Origin: Candidatus Paraburkholderia kirkii
GTDB taxonomy: Bacteria > Pseudomonadota > Gammaproteobacteria > Burkholderiales > Burkholderiaceae
Assembly: GCA_001189345.1 (NCBI GenBank)
Contig: LFKV01000048.1
Coordinates: 124,001-188,000 of the forward strand
DNA length: 64,000 bases
Direction: 5' to 3'
Below, piece by piece: positions 40,429 through 49,284 of this stretch (positions are counted from its first letter, which is position 1; every line of letters starts with the position of its first letter). The notes beneath the pieces were generated by a model. That model was not told where the DNA came from and did no database searches. It saw only the letters and a program-made list of their open reading frames with translations. The translations under genes were made by a program, and so were the position numbers.

Positions 40429-41244
40429 ATGGCAAAAATCATTGTGGTGACTTCGGGAAAGGGCGGCGTCGGCAAGACGACCACCAGCGCGAGCTTCGCA
40501 TCGGCGCTCGCGTTGCGCGGCCACAAGACGGCCGTGATCGACTTCGACGTCGGTCTGCGCAATCTCGACCTCATCATGGGTTGCGAGCGCCGCGTGGTGT
40601 ACGACCTGATCAACGTCATTCAGGGCGAAGCCAACCTGCATCAGGCGCTCATCAAGGACAAGAAGTGCGAGAACCTCTACATCCTGCCGGCGTCGCAGAC
40701 GCGTGACAAGGACGCGCTCACGCTCGAAGGCGTGGAGAAGGTCATCAACGAACTGATCAAGATGGACTTCGAGTACATCGTCTGCGATTCGCCGGCGGGT
40801 ATCGAGTCCGGCGCGCTGATGGCGATGCACTTCGCCGACGAAGCGCTCATCGTGACGAATCCGGAAGTGTCGTCCGTGCGCGACTCGGACCGCATCCTCG
40901 GCATCCTGTCGTCGAAGACCAAGCGCGCGATCGAAGGCAGGGAGCCGGTCAAGGAACACCTGCTCATCACGCGCTACAACCCCAAGCGCGTCTCCGAAGG
41001 CGAGATGCTCTCGCTCAACGACATCCAGGAAATCCTGCGCATCGAACTGATCGGCGTGATCCCGGAATCGGAAGCGGTGCTGCATGCATCGAACCAGGGT
41101 CTGCCCGCCGTGCATCTCGACGGCACGGATGTCGCCGAGTCGTACAAGGACGTGGTGTCGCGCTTCCTCGGGGAGCAGAAGTCGCTGCGCTTCACCGATT
41201 ATCAGAAGCCCGGTCTGCTGCAACGCATCTTCGGCACCAAGTAA
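40429..41244 (+). CDS. minD: Septum site-determining ATPase MinD
   Basis: A 271-residue ParA-family ATPase that recruits MinC to the membrane and oscillates with MinE. The deviant Walker A is GKGGVGKT at residues 10-17, switch motifs are VIDFDVGLRNLD and CDSPAGIESGA, and the C-terminal amphipathic membrane helix is near LLQRIFGTK. minE begins nine bases after its stop. Confidence 0.97.
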   Translation: MAKIIVVTSGKGGVGKTTTSASFASALALRGHKTAVIDFDVGLRNLDLIMGCERRVVYDLINVIQGEANLHQALIKDKKCENLYILPASQTRDKDALTLEGVEKVINELIKMDFEYIVCDSPAGIESGALMAMHFADEALIVTNPEVSSVRDSDRILGILSSKTKRAIEGREPVKEHLLITRYNPKRVSEGEMLSLNDIQEILRIELIGVIPESEAVLHASNQGLPAVHLDGTDVAESYKDVVSRFLGEQKSLRFTDYQKPGLLQRIFGTK

Positions 41245-41253
41245 GGGGACGCA

Positions 41254-41508
41254 ATGTCGATTCTTTCGTTTTTGCTGGGCGAGAAAAGAAAGTCCGCTAC
41301 GGTCGCGAAGGAACGCTTGCAGTTGATCATTGCGCACGAGCGCGCGGGTGGCAAAGCCGCCGCCGATTACCTGCCGGCGTTGCAACGGGAACTCGTTGCG
41401 GTGATTTCGAAGTACGTGAAGATTTCCAATGACGACATTCGGGTCAGCCTCGAGCGTCAGGACGATCTCGAAGTGCTGGAAGTGAAGATCGAGATTCCCC
41501 AGGCGTAA
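41254..41508 (+). CDS. minE: Cell division topological factor MinE
   Basis: An 84-residue protein that stimulates MinD ATPase. The N-terminal membrane-targeting and MinD-contact segment ([20 protein letters not shown]) is followed by the dimerising domain ending VKIEIPQA. It is the last gene of the operon; a terminator and the IS cluster follow. Confidence 0.96.
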   Translation: MSILSFLLGEKRKSATVAKERLQLIIAHERAGGKAAADYLPALQRELVAVISKYVKISNDDIRVSLERQDDLEVLEVKIEIPQA

Positions 41509-41572
41509 CGACGAGCGCCAGCGCGCGCGGCACGGTGCCCGGCTCGCCCGGGCGCATGCCTCGCGAAAAGAC

Positions 41573-41600
41573 AAAGCCAGGATCGAAGGATCCTGGCTTT
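41573..41600 (+). terminator. minCDE terminator
   Basis: A perfect 12-bp stem (41573-41584 with 41589-41600) with a gaag tetraloop is followed by TGTTTT. It ends about 60 bp before the first insertion sequence, so readthrough between minE and the IS cluster should be limited. Confidence 0.85.
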
Positions 41601-41661
41601 TGTTTTCCGCGTTATCGTTTGCGCGCGCGATTTGTTCGACGCGCACGCTACTTTCATCGTA

Positions 41662-42837
41662 AGCGCTCGATCTGTACCGTTGTCTCGTTCTATTCCATTG
41701 CGTCATTGAATTGGCACTGGTCGAATCCGGCGCGAAGGATCGTCATATTTCCACTTGATCGGTTTCGGGTTCTTGTTGTGTTCGCGGATGTATCGGCATC
41801 AGTTTGCGATCCCAATCCTTCACCGAAGTGAAGATGCCGCGAGCGATCACTTCACGCTGAATGCGCGAGAACCAGTTCTCCACCTGGTTGAGCCACGACG
41901 AGTAGGTCGGCGTGAAGTGCAGGTGCACGTTGCGCTGCGCATCAAGGAAGTCGGCAACCCGCTGCGTCTTATGGCTGCTGACGTTGTCGCAGATCGCGTG
42001 GATTTCCCGGCGTTTGGGCTGGCTGGCGACGACGTCGGTCAGGAAGGCCACGAACTGCTCGCTGGTGTGGCGCGCCACCGTCTTGCCCAGCACCTCGCCG
42101 GTGGCAGTATTGAACGCCGCGAACAGGCTGAGCGTGCCGTTGCGCTTGTACTCGAAGCCGTGACTCTCGGCGCGCCCGGGCGACAGCGGCAGCATACGGT
42201 CCTTGCGATCGAGTGCCTGGATCGCGGTCTTCTCGTCCACGCAGAACACCGCTGCGTGCGCCGGCGGGTTCAGGTACAGCCCGATCACGTCGGCTGCCTT
42301 GGTCTCGAAGTCCGGGTCGTTGGAGACCATGTGCCGCTCCAACTGCTGCGGCTTGATGCCGTGCTTGCGCCAGATGCGCTGCACGGCCGAGACCGATACG
42401 TCGCCGAGTTCTGCTGCGAGCTTGTAGCTACTCCAGTGTGTCGAACCGTCGGCGGGTTTGTGCTTGAGGGTGCACTTGAGCACCCGCGCTTCCAGTTTGG
42501 CCGGTGGCTGCGTAGGCGCCCGCCCGCGGTGCCGGGCGTACATGCCGGCTAGTCGCTCGCTGAGGAAGCGCCCCGACCAGCGTGCGATGAAGCGCGAATC
42601 GCAACCCAGTGTGCGCATGATACTGTCGCGCGATTCGCCGTCCTCGAGCATCAGGATCAACTTTGCGCGTCGCACGTCCGCCGCACGCACCGTTCGGCTG
42701 CGCGCCGCCGACAACAGTTGCTCACGTTCGATATCTGTCAGGTTCATTTTGACCCATGACCTGTATCTGAACACAGACAGGGTGCTAATTCAATAACGCA
42801 GTGCAATAGAACGAGACAATGGTACAGATCGAGCGCT
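41662..42837 (-). mobile_element. IS630-family insertion sequence, 1176 bp
   Basis: The ends are imperfect 56-bp inverted repeats (41662-41717 and 42782-42837) that match at 51 positions. Both are flanked by TA (41660-41661 and 42838-42839), the target duplication of the IS630/Tc1 group. The transposase gene fills the element on the minus strand. The right end abuts a truncated IS66 tnpB, so this element inserted into, or recombined with, an IS66 copy. Confidence 0.85.
41743..42747 (-). CDS. IS630-family transposase
   Basis: A DDE transposase of about 334 residues. The N-terminal helix-turn-helix (MNLTDIEREQLLSAARSRT, RDSIMRTLGC) precedes the catalytic core with the Asp of FCVDEKTAIQ, the Asp of ICDNVSSHKT and the Glu of NQVENWFSRIQRE. 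The tail is shifted. After DRKLM the frame reads PIHPRTQQEPETDQVEI, while the next frame gives a more family-like YIREHNKNPKPIKWKY to PVPIQ. One extra C near 41803 explains this. All three catalytic residues precede the shift, so activity cannot be excluded. Confidence 0.88.
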   Translation of the reverse strand: MNLTDIEREQLLSAARSRTVRAADVRRAKLILMLEDGESRDSIMRTLGCDSRFIARWSGRFLSERLAGMYARHRGRAPTQPPAKLEARVLKCTLKHKPADGSTHWSSYKLAAELGDVSVSAVQRIWRKHGIKPQQLERHMVSNDPDFETKAADVIGLYLNPPAHAAVFCVDEKTAIQALDRKDRMLPLSPGRAESHGFEYKRNGTLSLFAAFNTATGEVLGKTVARHTSEQFVAFLTDVVASQPKRREIHAICDNVSSHKTQRVADFLDAQRNVHLHFTPTYSSWLNQVENWFSRIQREVIARGIFTSVKDWDRKLMPIHPRTQQEPETDQVEI

Positions 42838-42840
42838 TAC

Positions 42841-43176
42841 CCTGCAAATACGCGGATCTGGATCGCCGCAGGCGTCACTGACATGTGATCCGGCTTTAAT
42901 GCGCTTGCAGCGAAGGTGCAGACAGTGCTTGAGAAGGATCCGTACGGTGGCCAGGTTTTTATCTTCAGAGGGCGCCGTGGTGACCTTATGAAGGCGTTGT
43001 ACTGGAGCGATGGCGGCCTATGTCTGTTTGCAAAGCGCCTTGAGAAAGGACGTTTTGCATGGCCACGTGCTGACACTGGTGTTGTGGCGCTGACAACGGC
43101 TCAACTGGCGCTGCTTCTCGAAGGGTTTGACTGGCGCGAACCGATCGAGGCAGCACGCCCGCGCAGCGCTTTGTAA
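42841..43176 (+). pseudogene. IS66 TnpB remnant
   Basis: The reading frame starts mid-protein just after the IS630 end (PANTRIWIAAGVTDM), meets TGA at 42886-42888 where the family has Arg, then runs SGFNALAAKVQTVL to ARPRSAL and stops at 43174-43176. The conserved VFIFRGRRGDLMKALYW core is intact. The first few codons are removed by the IS630 junction. TnpB is an accessory protein needed for IS66 transposition. Confidence 0.8.
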
Positions 43177-43227
43177 ACGTCAGTTACCTGATGATCCGCG
43201 TGCAGCAGACAGTCGTAAACTGCTGCC

Positions 43228-44532
43228 ATGGATCTGACCGGTAGCGACCTGCCCGACGACATCGATGATCTGAAGCTGAGGATCGCGAAGTTGCGTCGCA
43301 TGCAGTTCGGTCGCAATCATCTGGAACGCGAAGAGCGCATGCACCGTCCGGCCGAAGAACGTTGCCCCGGCTGCGGTGGCACGCTCAAGCCACTGGGCGA
43401 AGACATATCCGAGCAGCTCGAATCCAAACTCGCCTGTTCGTGCTGTGACTGCATCGTGCAGGCTGCCGCGCCGAGTCGTCCAATTGACCGGGGCCTTCCT
43501 GGGCCTGCATTGCTCGCACATATCGCGACATCGAAGTTTGCCTATCACATCCCGCTCTATCGGCAATCTGTCATGTACGCGCGCGATGGCGTCGAGATTG
43601 AGTCGGGCACCATGTGCCACTGGCTGGGCAGCCAGACATGGCTGCTCGATCCGCTGGTGGACGCAGTGCGCCGCTATGCGCTCGGTGGCACCAAGGTTCA
43701 CGCCGACGACACGCCGTTGCCAGTGCTCGCGCCGGGCAATGGCAAGACGAAGACGGGGCGGCTCTGGGTATATGTGCGCGATGATTGGCCCAGTGGTTCG
43801 ACTGAGGCTCCAGCAGTCTGGTTCGCTGATACACCGGATCGTCGCGGCGAACATCCGCAGCGACACCTTGCCAGCTTCAAGGGCGTACTGCAGGCTGACG
43901 CGTTTGCCGGCTACGCGGAACTCTACGCCGGTGGTCAGATCCGGGAAGCTGCGTGCCTGGCACATGCACGTCGAAAGCTGCACGATCTGCACGCTGTGCG
44001 ACCGTCGTCGATTACCAACGAAGCACTCGAGCGCTTTGGCGCGCTCTATGGCATAGAGGAACACATTCACGGCAAGCCTCCGGGGGAACGGCTGCGAGTT
44101 CGCCAGACGCAGGCGGTGCCGCTGCTTGAGGATATGAAGCGGTGGTTCGAAGCGACGATTCTCACACTCTCCGCGAAATCGGACACCACCAAGGCGATCC
44201 AGTACTCGTTGAATCGCTGGCCTGCGCTTGTCTACTACTGCGGTGATGGTCAGGCGGAGATCGACAATCTGATCGCCGAGCGGGCGCTACGCGGCGTCGC
44301 AATTGGAAGGCGGAATTATCTGTTTGCCGGCGCAGACACAGGCGGCGAACGTGCAGCCGCGATGTACAGCCTGATCGGCTCAGCACGCCTGAATGGTATC
44401 GATCCCGAAGCCTATCTGCACTACGTCATCGAGCGCGTTGCCGATTACCCGATAAACCGCATCGACGACCTGTTACCCTGGAACGTCGCTCCTGTGTTGC
44501 CCGCCTCCGCGCACATCGATTCCATTCGCTAG
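43228..44532 (+). pseudogene. IS66 TnpC transposase with in-frame deletions
   Basis: An open 434-codon frame of the IS66 DDE transposase; the family is usually 510-530 residues. The DDE core (HADDTPLPVL, QADAFAGYAEL) and the C-terminal segment (GRRNYLFAGADTGGERAA, VADYPINRIDDLLPW) are present. Two segments are gone without breaking the frame: most of the leucine-zipper region between RMQFGR and EREERMHRP, and the stretch between EQLES and KLACSCCD that precedes the zinc cysteines. It is probably inactive although open. Confidence 0.75.
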
Positions 44533-44596
44533 CAGCGCCGCCTTCAAAGGTCAATGTCGACCCTCGATGGTACTGATCGAGCGCTTAGAGACGGTT

Positions 44597-45414
44597 TCAT
44601 AAAGGCTGTTGAGATTGCCGAAGAGTGTTCCAGCAGATCAAGCAACAACCGAGTTTGAGGAACGCTTCATGAATGTCCGCACGACGTTCGAAGCGAGTAC
44701 GTAGACGGCGGAAGTTATGCAACCAGGCATGTGTACGTTCGACGACCCAACGGACTTTCCCAAGGCCGCTACCGTGCGGGTGACCGCGCCGCGCGATGCT
44801 GGTGGGAATGTTGCGCGCGTGAAGGAGGCACCGGTACTTGTCATGATCGTAACCGCGGTCGGCATAAACACAGCCAGGGCGACTCAGCGGCCGGCCGCGC
44901 ACGCCGCCAATCGGTACGATGGCCTCGATCAACGGGATCAGTTGGGTGACGTCGTGACGATTGGCGCCGGTCAGGATTGCCGCGATCGGCGTACCGTTGG
45001 CGTCGGTGGTGACGTGGTGCTTGGAACCGGGTCGTGCTCGGTCGGTGGGGTTCGGGCCAGTTTTTCGCCCGCCCCAACCGCACGAATCGACGATGAGTCG
45101 ACGACGACGCGGGAGAAGTCGATCTTCCCGGCCGCTCGTAGTTTCGCCAGCAGCAGTGCGTGCAGTCGATCCCACACGCCGGCTTGCTGCCAATCGCGCA
45201 GCCTGCGCCAGCAACTGACGCCAGAGCCACATCCCATCTCCGCTGGCAGATCTCGCCACCGGATGCCGGTCTTCAGCACGAACAAGATGCCGGTCAGCGC
45301 AGCCCGATCCGGTACCGGCTTGCGGCCCGGATACTTGAAGCGGCGCGGCTTCGCTGGTGGTAGCAGTGGCTCGATCAGTGCCCACAGTTCGTCGTCGATG
45401 ATTGGTTTGCCCAT
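44597..45414 (-). CDS. IS5/IS427-type transposase in two frames
   Basis: The first frame runs from MGKPIIDDELWALIEPLLPP at 45414 to VVVDSSSIRAVGAGEK, then diverges and ends at 44971. The second frame continues as GRKTGPNPTDRARPGSKHHV through DVTQLIPLIEAI, YADRGYDHDKY and VRWVVERTHAWLHNFRRL to the stop at 44597. The switch falls at gcgaaaaactgg (A5, about 45062). Members of this group either use -1 frameshifting on an A-run or carry a single frame with A6 there. It may be programmed or a one-base loss. DDE residues lie in the second frame. Confidence 0.8.
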
Positions 45415-45460
45415 CTCCTCGATCCTGTTGTCACAACGATCGAGGTTAACAGGTTGCGTT

Positions 45461-45500
45461 ACGGGTTAACAGCCCCTAAGACGGGTTAACAGCCCCTAAG
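45461..45500. repeat. 20-bp tandem duplication in IS5 end
   Basis: acgggttaacagcccctaag is present twice in direct contact (45461-45480 and 45481-45500) next to the IS5 terminal repeat. It is likely a local duplication, not part of the normal element. Confidence 0.85.
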
Positions 45501-45514
45501 AGATCTTTTTGAAA

Positions 45515-47299
45515 CTACTTCTTACAACGGATGTGCAGCTCGCGCAACTGACGCTCGTCCACCTCGCTCGGCGCCTGCGTGAGCAGATCCTGTGCGCGCT
45601 GCGTCTTCGGGAATGCGATCACGTCGCGGATCGAGTCGGCACCGGCCATCATCGTGACGATGCGGTCCAGACCGAACGCGATGCCGCCGTGCGGCGGCGC
45701 GCCGTACTGCAGCGCGTCGAGCAGGAAGCCGAACTTGAGGCGCGCTTCCTCGGGGCTGATCTTCAGCGCGCGGAACACCTTGCTCTGCACGTCTTCCTGG
45801 AAGATACGCACCGAGCCGCCGCCGATTTCCCAGCCGTTCAGCACCATGTCGTACGCCTTCGCGAGGCAACGGCCCGGATCGGTTTCGAGATACTCGAGGT
45901 GCTCGTCCTTCGGGCTCGTGAACGGATGGTGCGCGGCCACGTAGCGGTTCTCGTCCTCGTCATACTCGAACATCGGGAAGTCGACGACCCACAGCGGCTT
46001 CCAGCCGGTCTCGAGCAGACCGTTCGCACGGCCGAACTCCGAATGGCCGATCTTCAGGCGCAGCGCGCCGAGGCTGTCGTTCACGACCTTCGCGCGATCC
46101 GCCGAGAAGAAGATAATGTCGCCGTCTTCCGCCGCCGTGCGCTCCATGATCGCCGCGATCGCCGCATCGTGCAGGTTCTTGACGATCGGGCTCTGCAGGC
46201 CGTCGCGGCCGCGGGTCTTGTCGTTGACTTTGATCCATGCGAGGCCCTTCGTGCCGTAGATGCGCACGAATTCCGTATAGCCGTCGATGTCGCCGCGCGA
46301 GAGCTCGCCGCCCTTCGGCACGCGCAGGGCAGCCACGCGGCCGTCCTTCGAGTTGGCCGGCATGCTGAACACCTTGAAGTCGACGTCCTTCACCGTGTCG
46401 GTAAGGTCGGCGAATTCGAGCTTCACGCGCAGGTCGGGCTTGTCCGAGCCGAAGCGGCGCATCGCTTCCGAGTACAGCATGACCGGGAATTTCTCGGGCA
46501 GCGCGACGTCCATCGTCTCCTTGAAGACGTGGCGGATCATCGCTTCGAACAGGTCACGGATTTCCTGCTCGTTCAGGAACGAGGTTTCACAGTCGATCTG
46601 CGTGAATTCCGGCTGACGGTCGGCGCGCAGGTCTTCGTCGCGGAAGCACTTGGTGATCTGGTAGTAACGGTCGAAGTTCGCGACCATAAGCAACTGCTTG
46701 AAGAGCTGCGGCGATTGCGGCAGCGCGAAGAACTGGCCCGCGTTCACGCGCGACGGCACGAGGTAGTCACGCGCGCCTTCCGGCGTGCTCTTGGTAAGCA
46801 TCGGCGTTTCGATGTCGATGAAGCCTTGCGCGTCGAGATACTTGCGCACTTCCATCGCCACGCGATAGCGCAGGCGCAGGTTCTGCTGCATCTGCGGACG
46901 GCGCAGGTCGAGCACGCGGTGCGTGAGGCGCGTGGTTTCGGAAAGGTTGTCGTCGTCGAGCTGGAACTGCGGCGTGACCGATGCGTTCAGCACGTTCAGC
47001 TCGTGGCACAGCACCTCGATCTTGCCGCTCGTCAGATTGGCGTTGACCGTGCCTTCGGGACGGTTGCGCACGACGCCCTTCACCTGCACGCAGAACTCGT
47101 TGCGCACGCCTTCGGCCACCTTGAGCATCTCGGCGCGGTCCGGGTCGCAGACGACCTGAACGAGCCCTTCGCGATCGCGCAAGTCGATGAAGATAACGCC
47201 ACCGTGATCGCGGCGGCGATGCACCCAGCCGCACAGCGAGACAGTTTGGCCCAGTCGGGCCTCGGTCACCAAACCGCAGTATTCAGATCGCATCGACAT
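45515..47299 (-). CDS. aspS: Aspartyl-tRNA synthetase, C-terminus altered by IS5
   Basis: A 594-residue class IIb synthetase with an OB-fold anticodon domain ([23 protein letters not shown]) and a catalytic core with motif 2 [18 protein letters not shown]. The bacterial GAD insertion and motif 3 [13 protein letters not shown] follow. Length and motifs are normal until the last residues. After LRELHIR the protein ends CKK, and the stop codon lies at the IS5 junction. Relatives carry a few more residues, so IS5 has replaced the extreme tail. The active site is untouched. Start ATG at 47299 (MSMRSEYCG) or 47293. Confidence 0.95.
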   Translation of the reverse strand: MSMRSEYCGLVTEARLGQTVSLCGWVHRRRDHGGVIFIDLRDREGLVQVVCDPDRAEMLKVAEGVRNEFCVQVKGVVRNRPEGTVNANLTSGKIEVLCHELNVLNASVTPQFQLDDDNLSETTRLTHRVLDLRRPQMQQNLRLRYRVAMEVRKYLDAQGFIDIETPMLTKSTPEGARDYLVPSRVNAGQFFALPQSPQLFKQLLMVANFDRYYQITKCFRDEDLRADRQPEFTQIDCETSFLNEQEIRDLFEAMIRHVFKETMDVALPEKFPVMLYSEAMRRFGSDKPDLRVKLEFADLTDTVKDVDFKVFSMPANSKDGRVAALRVPKGGELSRGDIDGYTEFVRIYGTKGLAWIKVNDKTRGRDGLQSPIVKNLHDAAIAAIMERTAAEDGDIIFFSADRAKVVNDSLGALRLKIGHSEFGRANGLLETGWKPLWVVDFPMFEYDEDENRYVAAHHPFTSPKDEHLEYLETDPGRCLAKAYDMVLNGWEIGGGSVRIFQEDVQSKVFRALKISPEEARLKFGFLLDALQYGAPPHGGIAFGLDRIVTMMAGADSIRDVIAFPKTQRAQDLLTQAPSEVDERQLRELHIRCKK

Positions 47300-47391
47300 G
47301 ATGTTGTGTCTTTCGTTGTTCGTTGATCAACGGCTCGCGCGCCCGGGTCATGCTCTTTGGTCGGCTGACTCTCGGCTCGCGCGCGCCGGCA

Positions 47392-48054
47392 TTACATCGG
47401 TGGCTCGGTGGGGCGGCGGGCTAGCGCGACCGGGGTCGGCGCGCTCGGCGCAGGGGCCACCACGCCCATCGAGACGATGTACTTCAGTGCGGCGTCGACG
47501 GTCATGTCCAGTTCGACGACTTCGCTTTTCGGCATCATCAGGAAGAAGCCGGACGTCGGGTTCGGCGTCGTCGGCACGTAGACGCTCACGTGATCCTCAT
47601 CCAGATGGTTCAGTACGTCGCCGCCCGGGATGCCCGTCAGAAAGCCGATGGTGTACGAGCCCTTGCGCGGATATTCGATCAGGAGCGCCTTGCGGAACGC
47701 GTTGCCGCTCGATGAAAGCAGCGTGTCCGACACCTGCTTCACGCTCGTGTAGAGCGGACCGACCACCGGAATGTGACGCAGGATCGCGTCCCACCATCCG
47801 ACGAGTTTCTGGCCGACAAAGTTCTGCGTCAGCAGGCCGACGATGAAAATAAACGCAAGCGTCAGCACCGCGCCGACGCCCGGCAGATGGAAGCCGACGA
47901 TGCGCTCGGGCTGCCACGACTGCGGCAGGAGGAGCAGCGTCTGGTCCATGGTCCCGATGACGAGGCCCAGCACCCACAGGGTGATCGCGAGCGGAACCAG
48001 CACCAGCAGGCCGGTGAGGAACACGGATTTCAGCGTAGTCTTTTTCGTCGTCAT
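47392..48054 (-). CDS. DUF502 membrane protein
   Basis: A 220-residue inner-membrane protein of the DUF502 family. Two transmembrane helices (about residues 10-33 and 62-83) are followed by a conserved soluble region (HIPVVGPLYTSVKQVSDTLL, YPRKGSYTIGFLTG, VYVPTTPNPTSGFFL). In relatives it stands between fmdB and aspS, as here. Function unknown. Confidence 0.9.
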   Translation of the reverse strand: MTTKKTTLKSVFLTGLLVLVPLAITLWVLGLVIGTMDQTLLLLPQSWQPERIVGFHLPGVGAVLTLAFIFIVGLLTQNFVGQKLVGWWDAILRHIPVVGPLYTSVKQVSDTLLSSSGNAFRKALLIEYPRKGSYTIGFLTGIPGGDVLNHLDEDHVSVYVPTTPNPTSGFFLMMPKSEVVELDMTVDAALKYIVSMGVVAPAPSAPTPVALARRPTEPPM

Positions 48055-48189
48055 TTACACGGGACGAAGGCTGCGCCGGCTCTCGATTGCACGGGAGATT
48101 CGGCTTGGCGGGCGAGCCGCGCTCAGGCGAGCGCGGTCGGCGAGGTCATCTGCATGGCATTCGGCCGGACGGGCCGGCCGTCTTGCGCT

Positions 48190-48560
48190 TCAGGCCGTGC
48201 CCGACGATGCGGGAGCGCCCGCCGCGGGCTTGCCGGCATCCGACGATGACGTGCTCGCCGGGGTCGCGCTGTCGCCTGAACCCGAGCTGGCGGAAGCGTC
48301 CTCCGATTTCGGCGCCGACGCATTCGACGCGCCCGCGCTGCCGTCCGAGCCGTTTTTGGCACCGCTGTTACCGCCACGGAAATCGGTGACATGCCAGCCC
48401 GATCCCTTCAACTGGAAAACCGGCGGCGGTCACCTGCTTCGAGAAAGCGTCCGCTCCGCAGGCGGGACATTGCGTGAGCGGCGCATCGCTCAGTTTCTGA
48501 AGCACATCTTTCGTGGCCGCAGTTTGCGCAGCGGTACGCGTGGTACGCGTAAATCGGCAT
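48190..48560 (-). pseudogene. FmdB-type zinc-ribbon regulator, broken
   Basis: Starts MPIYAYHAYRCANCGHE at 48560. Then come KDVLQKLSDAPLTQCPACGADAF in a second frame and KGSGWHVTDFRGGN in a third, which reads a Ser/Ala-rich tail to the stop at 48190. The zinc-ribbon cysteines (CANC, CPAC) survive but are split over frames. A 9-bp tandem duplication (48533-48550) adds His-Ala-Tyr after MPIYAY. Three changes in a gene of about 110 codons make it non-functional. Confidence 0.85.
48533..48550. repeat. 9-bp tandem duplication in fmdB
   Basis: ggtacgcgt occurs twice in direct contact. On the coding strand it doubles the Tyr-Ala-Tyr region just after the fmdB start. It adds three residues in frame, separate from the frameshifts. 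Confidence 0.85.
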
Positions 48561-48709
48561 GGCATCCTTCCTACAATTATCTGTCGACGCTTGCAAAGCC
48601 TTGGATTATAGCCGCAAACCAATTTTGCCCCGCGATTTTCAGGTCCGCGGGCACACGTTGAACCGAGCGATATTTCAGGGCGGTGGCGGCAGATTTCAAG
48701 CCGAGGCGC

Positions 48710-49245
48710 TCAGATGCGCCGCCAGGTCAGCCAGCGCTCCCGGCCGGCGAACACGGGAATCGAGCCGCTCACCTCACGGTTGTCGACCAGCTCGAAGTGA
48801 GGCGTCAGGAGCGCGTCCAGTTCGCCGCGCTCGATGCCGAATGGCGGTTCGGCGTCGCGCCGAAGAAAAGAAGCCCGCGAAGAAGCCCGCGAGCTGCACA
48901 CCGGGCCTGAGAAGCGCCGCCATCCGGCTGGCATAGTCCTCTGCCAGCGGTCGCGGGGCAGCGCGCACAGAAAAGCACGCTCGCAAATCCAGTCGGGCGA
49001 AAAAGGCGGCTGATAGGCAAAAGGCGGCTGATAGGCAAAAGGCGGCTGATAGGCAAAAGGCGGCTGATAGGCAAAAGGCGGCTGATAGGCAAAAAAATCC
49101 GCCTCCTCCACGAGGCCCGCGTGCGCGCCCAACTGCCTGCGCGCCGCCTCCACCGCGCCCGGCGAGAAGTCGATCGCGCGCACCGGCCAGCCGCGCTCGG
49201 CCAGATCTCGAAAGACGGAACGTCGGAATGGGTCGGATCGCTCAT
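48710..49245 (-). pseudogene. Thiopurine S-methyltransferase (TPMT) family gene, heavily decayed
   Basis: The start MSDPTHSDVPSFE (49245) is followed directly by sequence that in another frame reads ERGWPVRAIDFSPGAVEAAR. About 60 codons, including the SAM-binding GCGxAYE loop, are therefore deleted. Later pieces lie in different frames: EEADFFAYQPP, FSPDWICERAFLCALPRDR, YASRMAALLRPG and PPFGIERGELDALLTPHFEL to the stop at 48710. The codons for FAYQPP have been multiplied to five copies. At least four lesions plus the expansion are present. The position between ubiB and fmdB matches the tpm gene of relatives. Confidence 0.85.
49001..49090. repeat. 18-bp tandem repeat, five perfect copies
   Basis: aaaaggcggctgataggc is repeated five times without a mismatch (49001-49090). 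In the tpm frame it codes FAYQPP, normally present once. Perfect identity points to recent expansion. There are no spacers between units. Confidence 0.95.
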
Positions 49246-49284
49246 GAAGTCGGCTCTGGTGCGGGTTTCGTCGATGTCCGGAAC

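Larger units (their letters stand above)
42841..44587 (+). mobile_element. IS66-family remnant (tnpB-tnpC; tnpA lost)
   Basis: A truncated tnpB and a tnpC with internal deletions lie in the usual order. tnpA and the true left end are missing, replaced by the IS630. The right end finishes atggtactgatcgagcgctt (44567-44586), which nearly equals the outer 20 or so bases of the IS630 end. It could be the IS66 terminal repeat or another IS630-type end. IS5 begins at once at 44588. Confidence 0.7.
44588..45514 (-). mobile_element. IS5-family (IS427-like) insertion sequence
   Basis: Outer ends share GTTTCAWAAAG in inverted orientation (44594-44604 and about 45502-45512). The transposase is coded on the minus strand in two overlapping frames. 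A 20-bp tandem duplication lies inside the end next to aspS. The right edge touches the aspS stop codon (45515-45517). The exact ends are uncertain by a few bases. Confidence 0.75.

Noticed and set aside
41743..45414. IS cluster as part of a composite transposon carrying cargo
   Set aside because: Everything between the ends is transposase-related; no passenger gene is present.
49001..49090. Five regularly spaced repeats resembling a small CRISPR array
   Set aside because: The 18-bp units touch directly with no spacers and lie in the coding frame of the tpm remnant; this is a tandem expansion.
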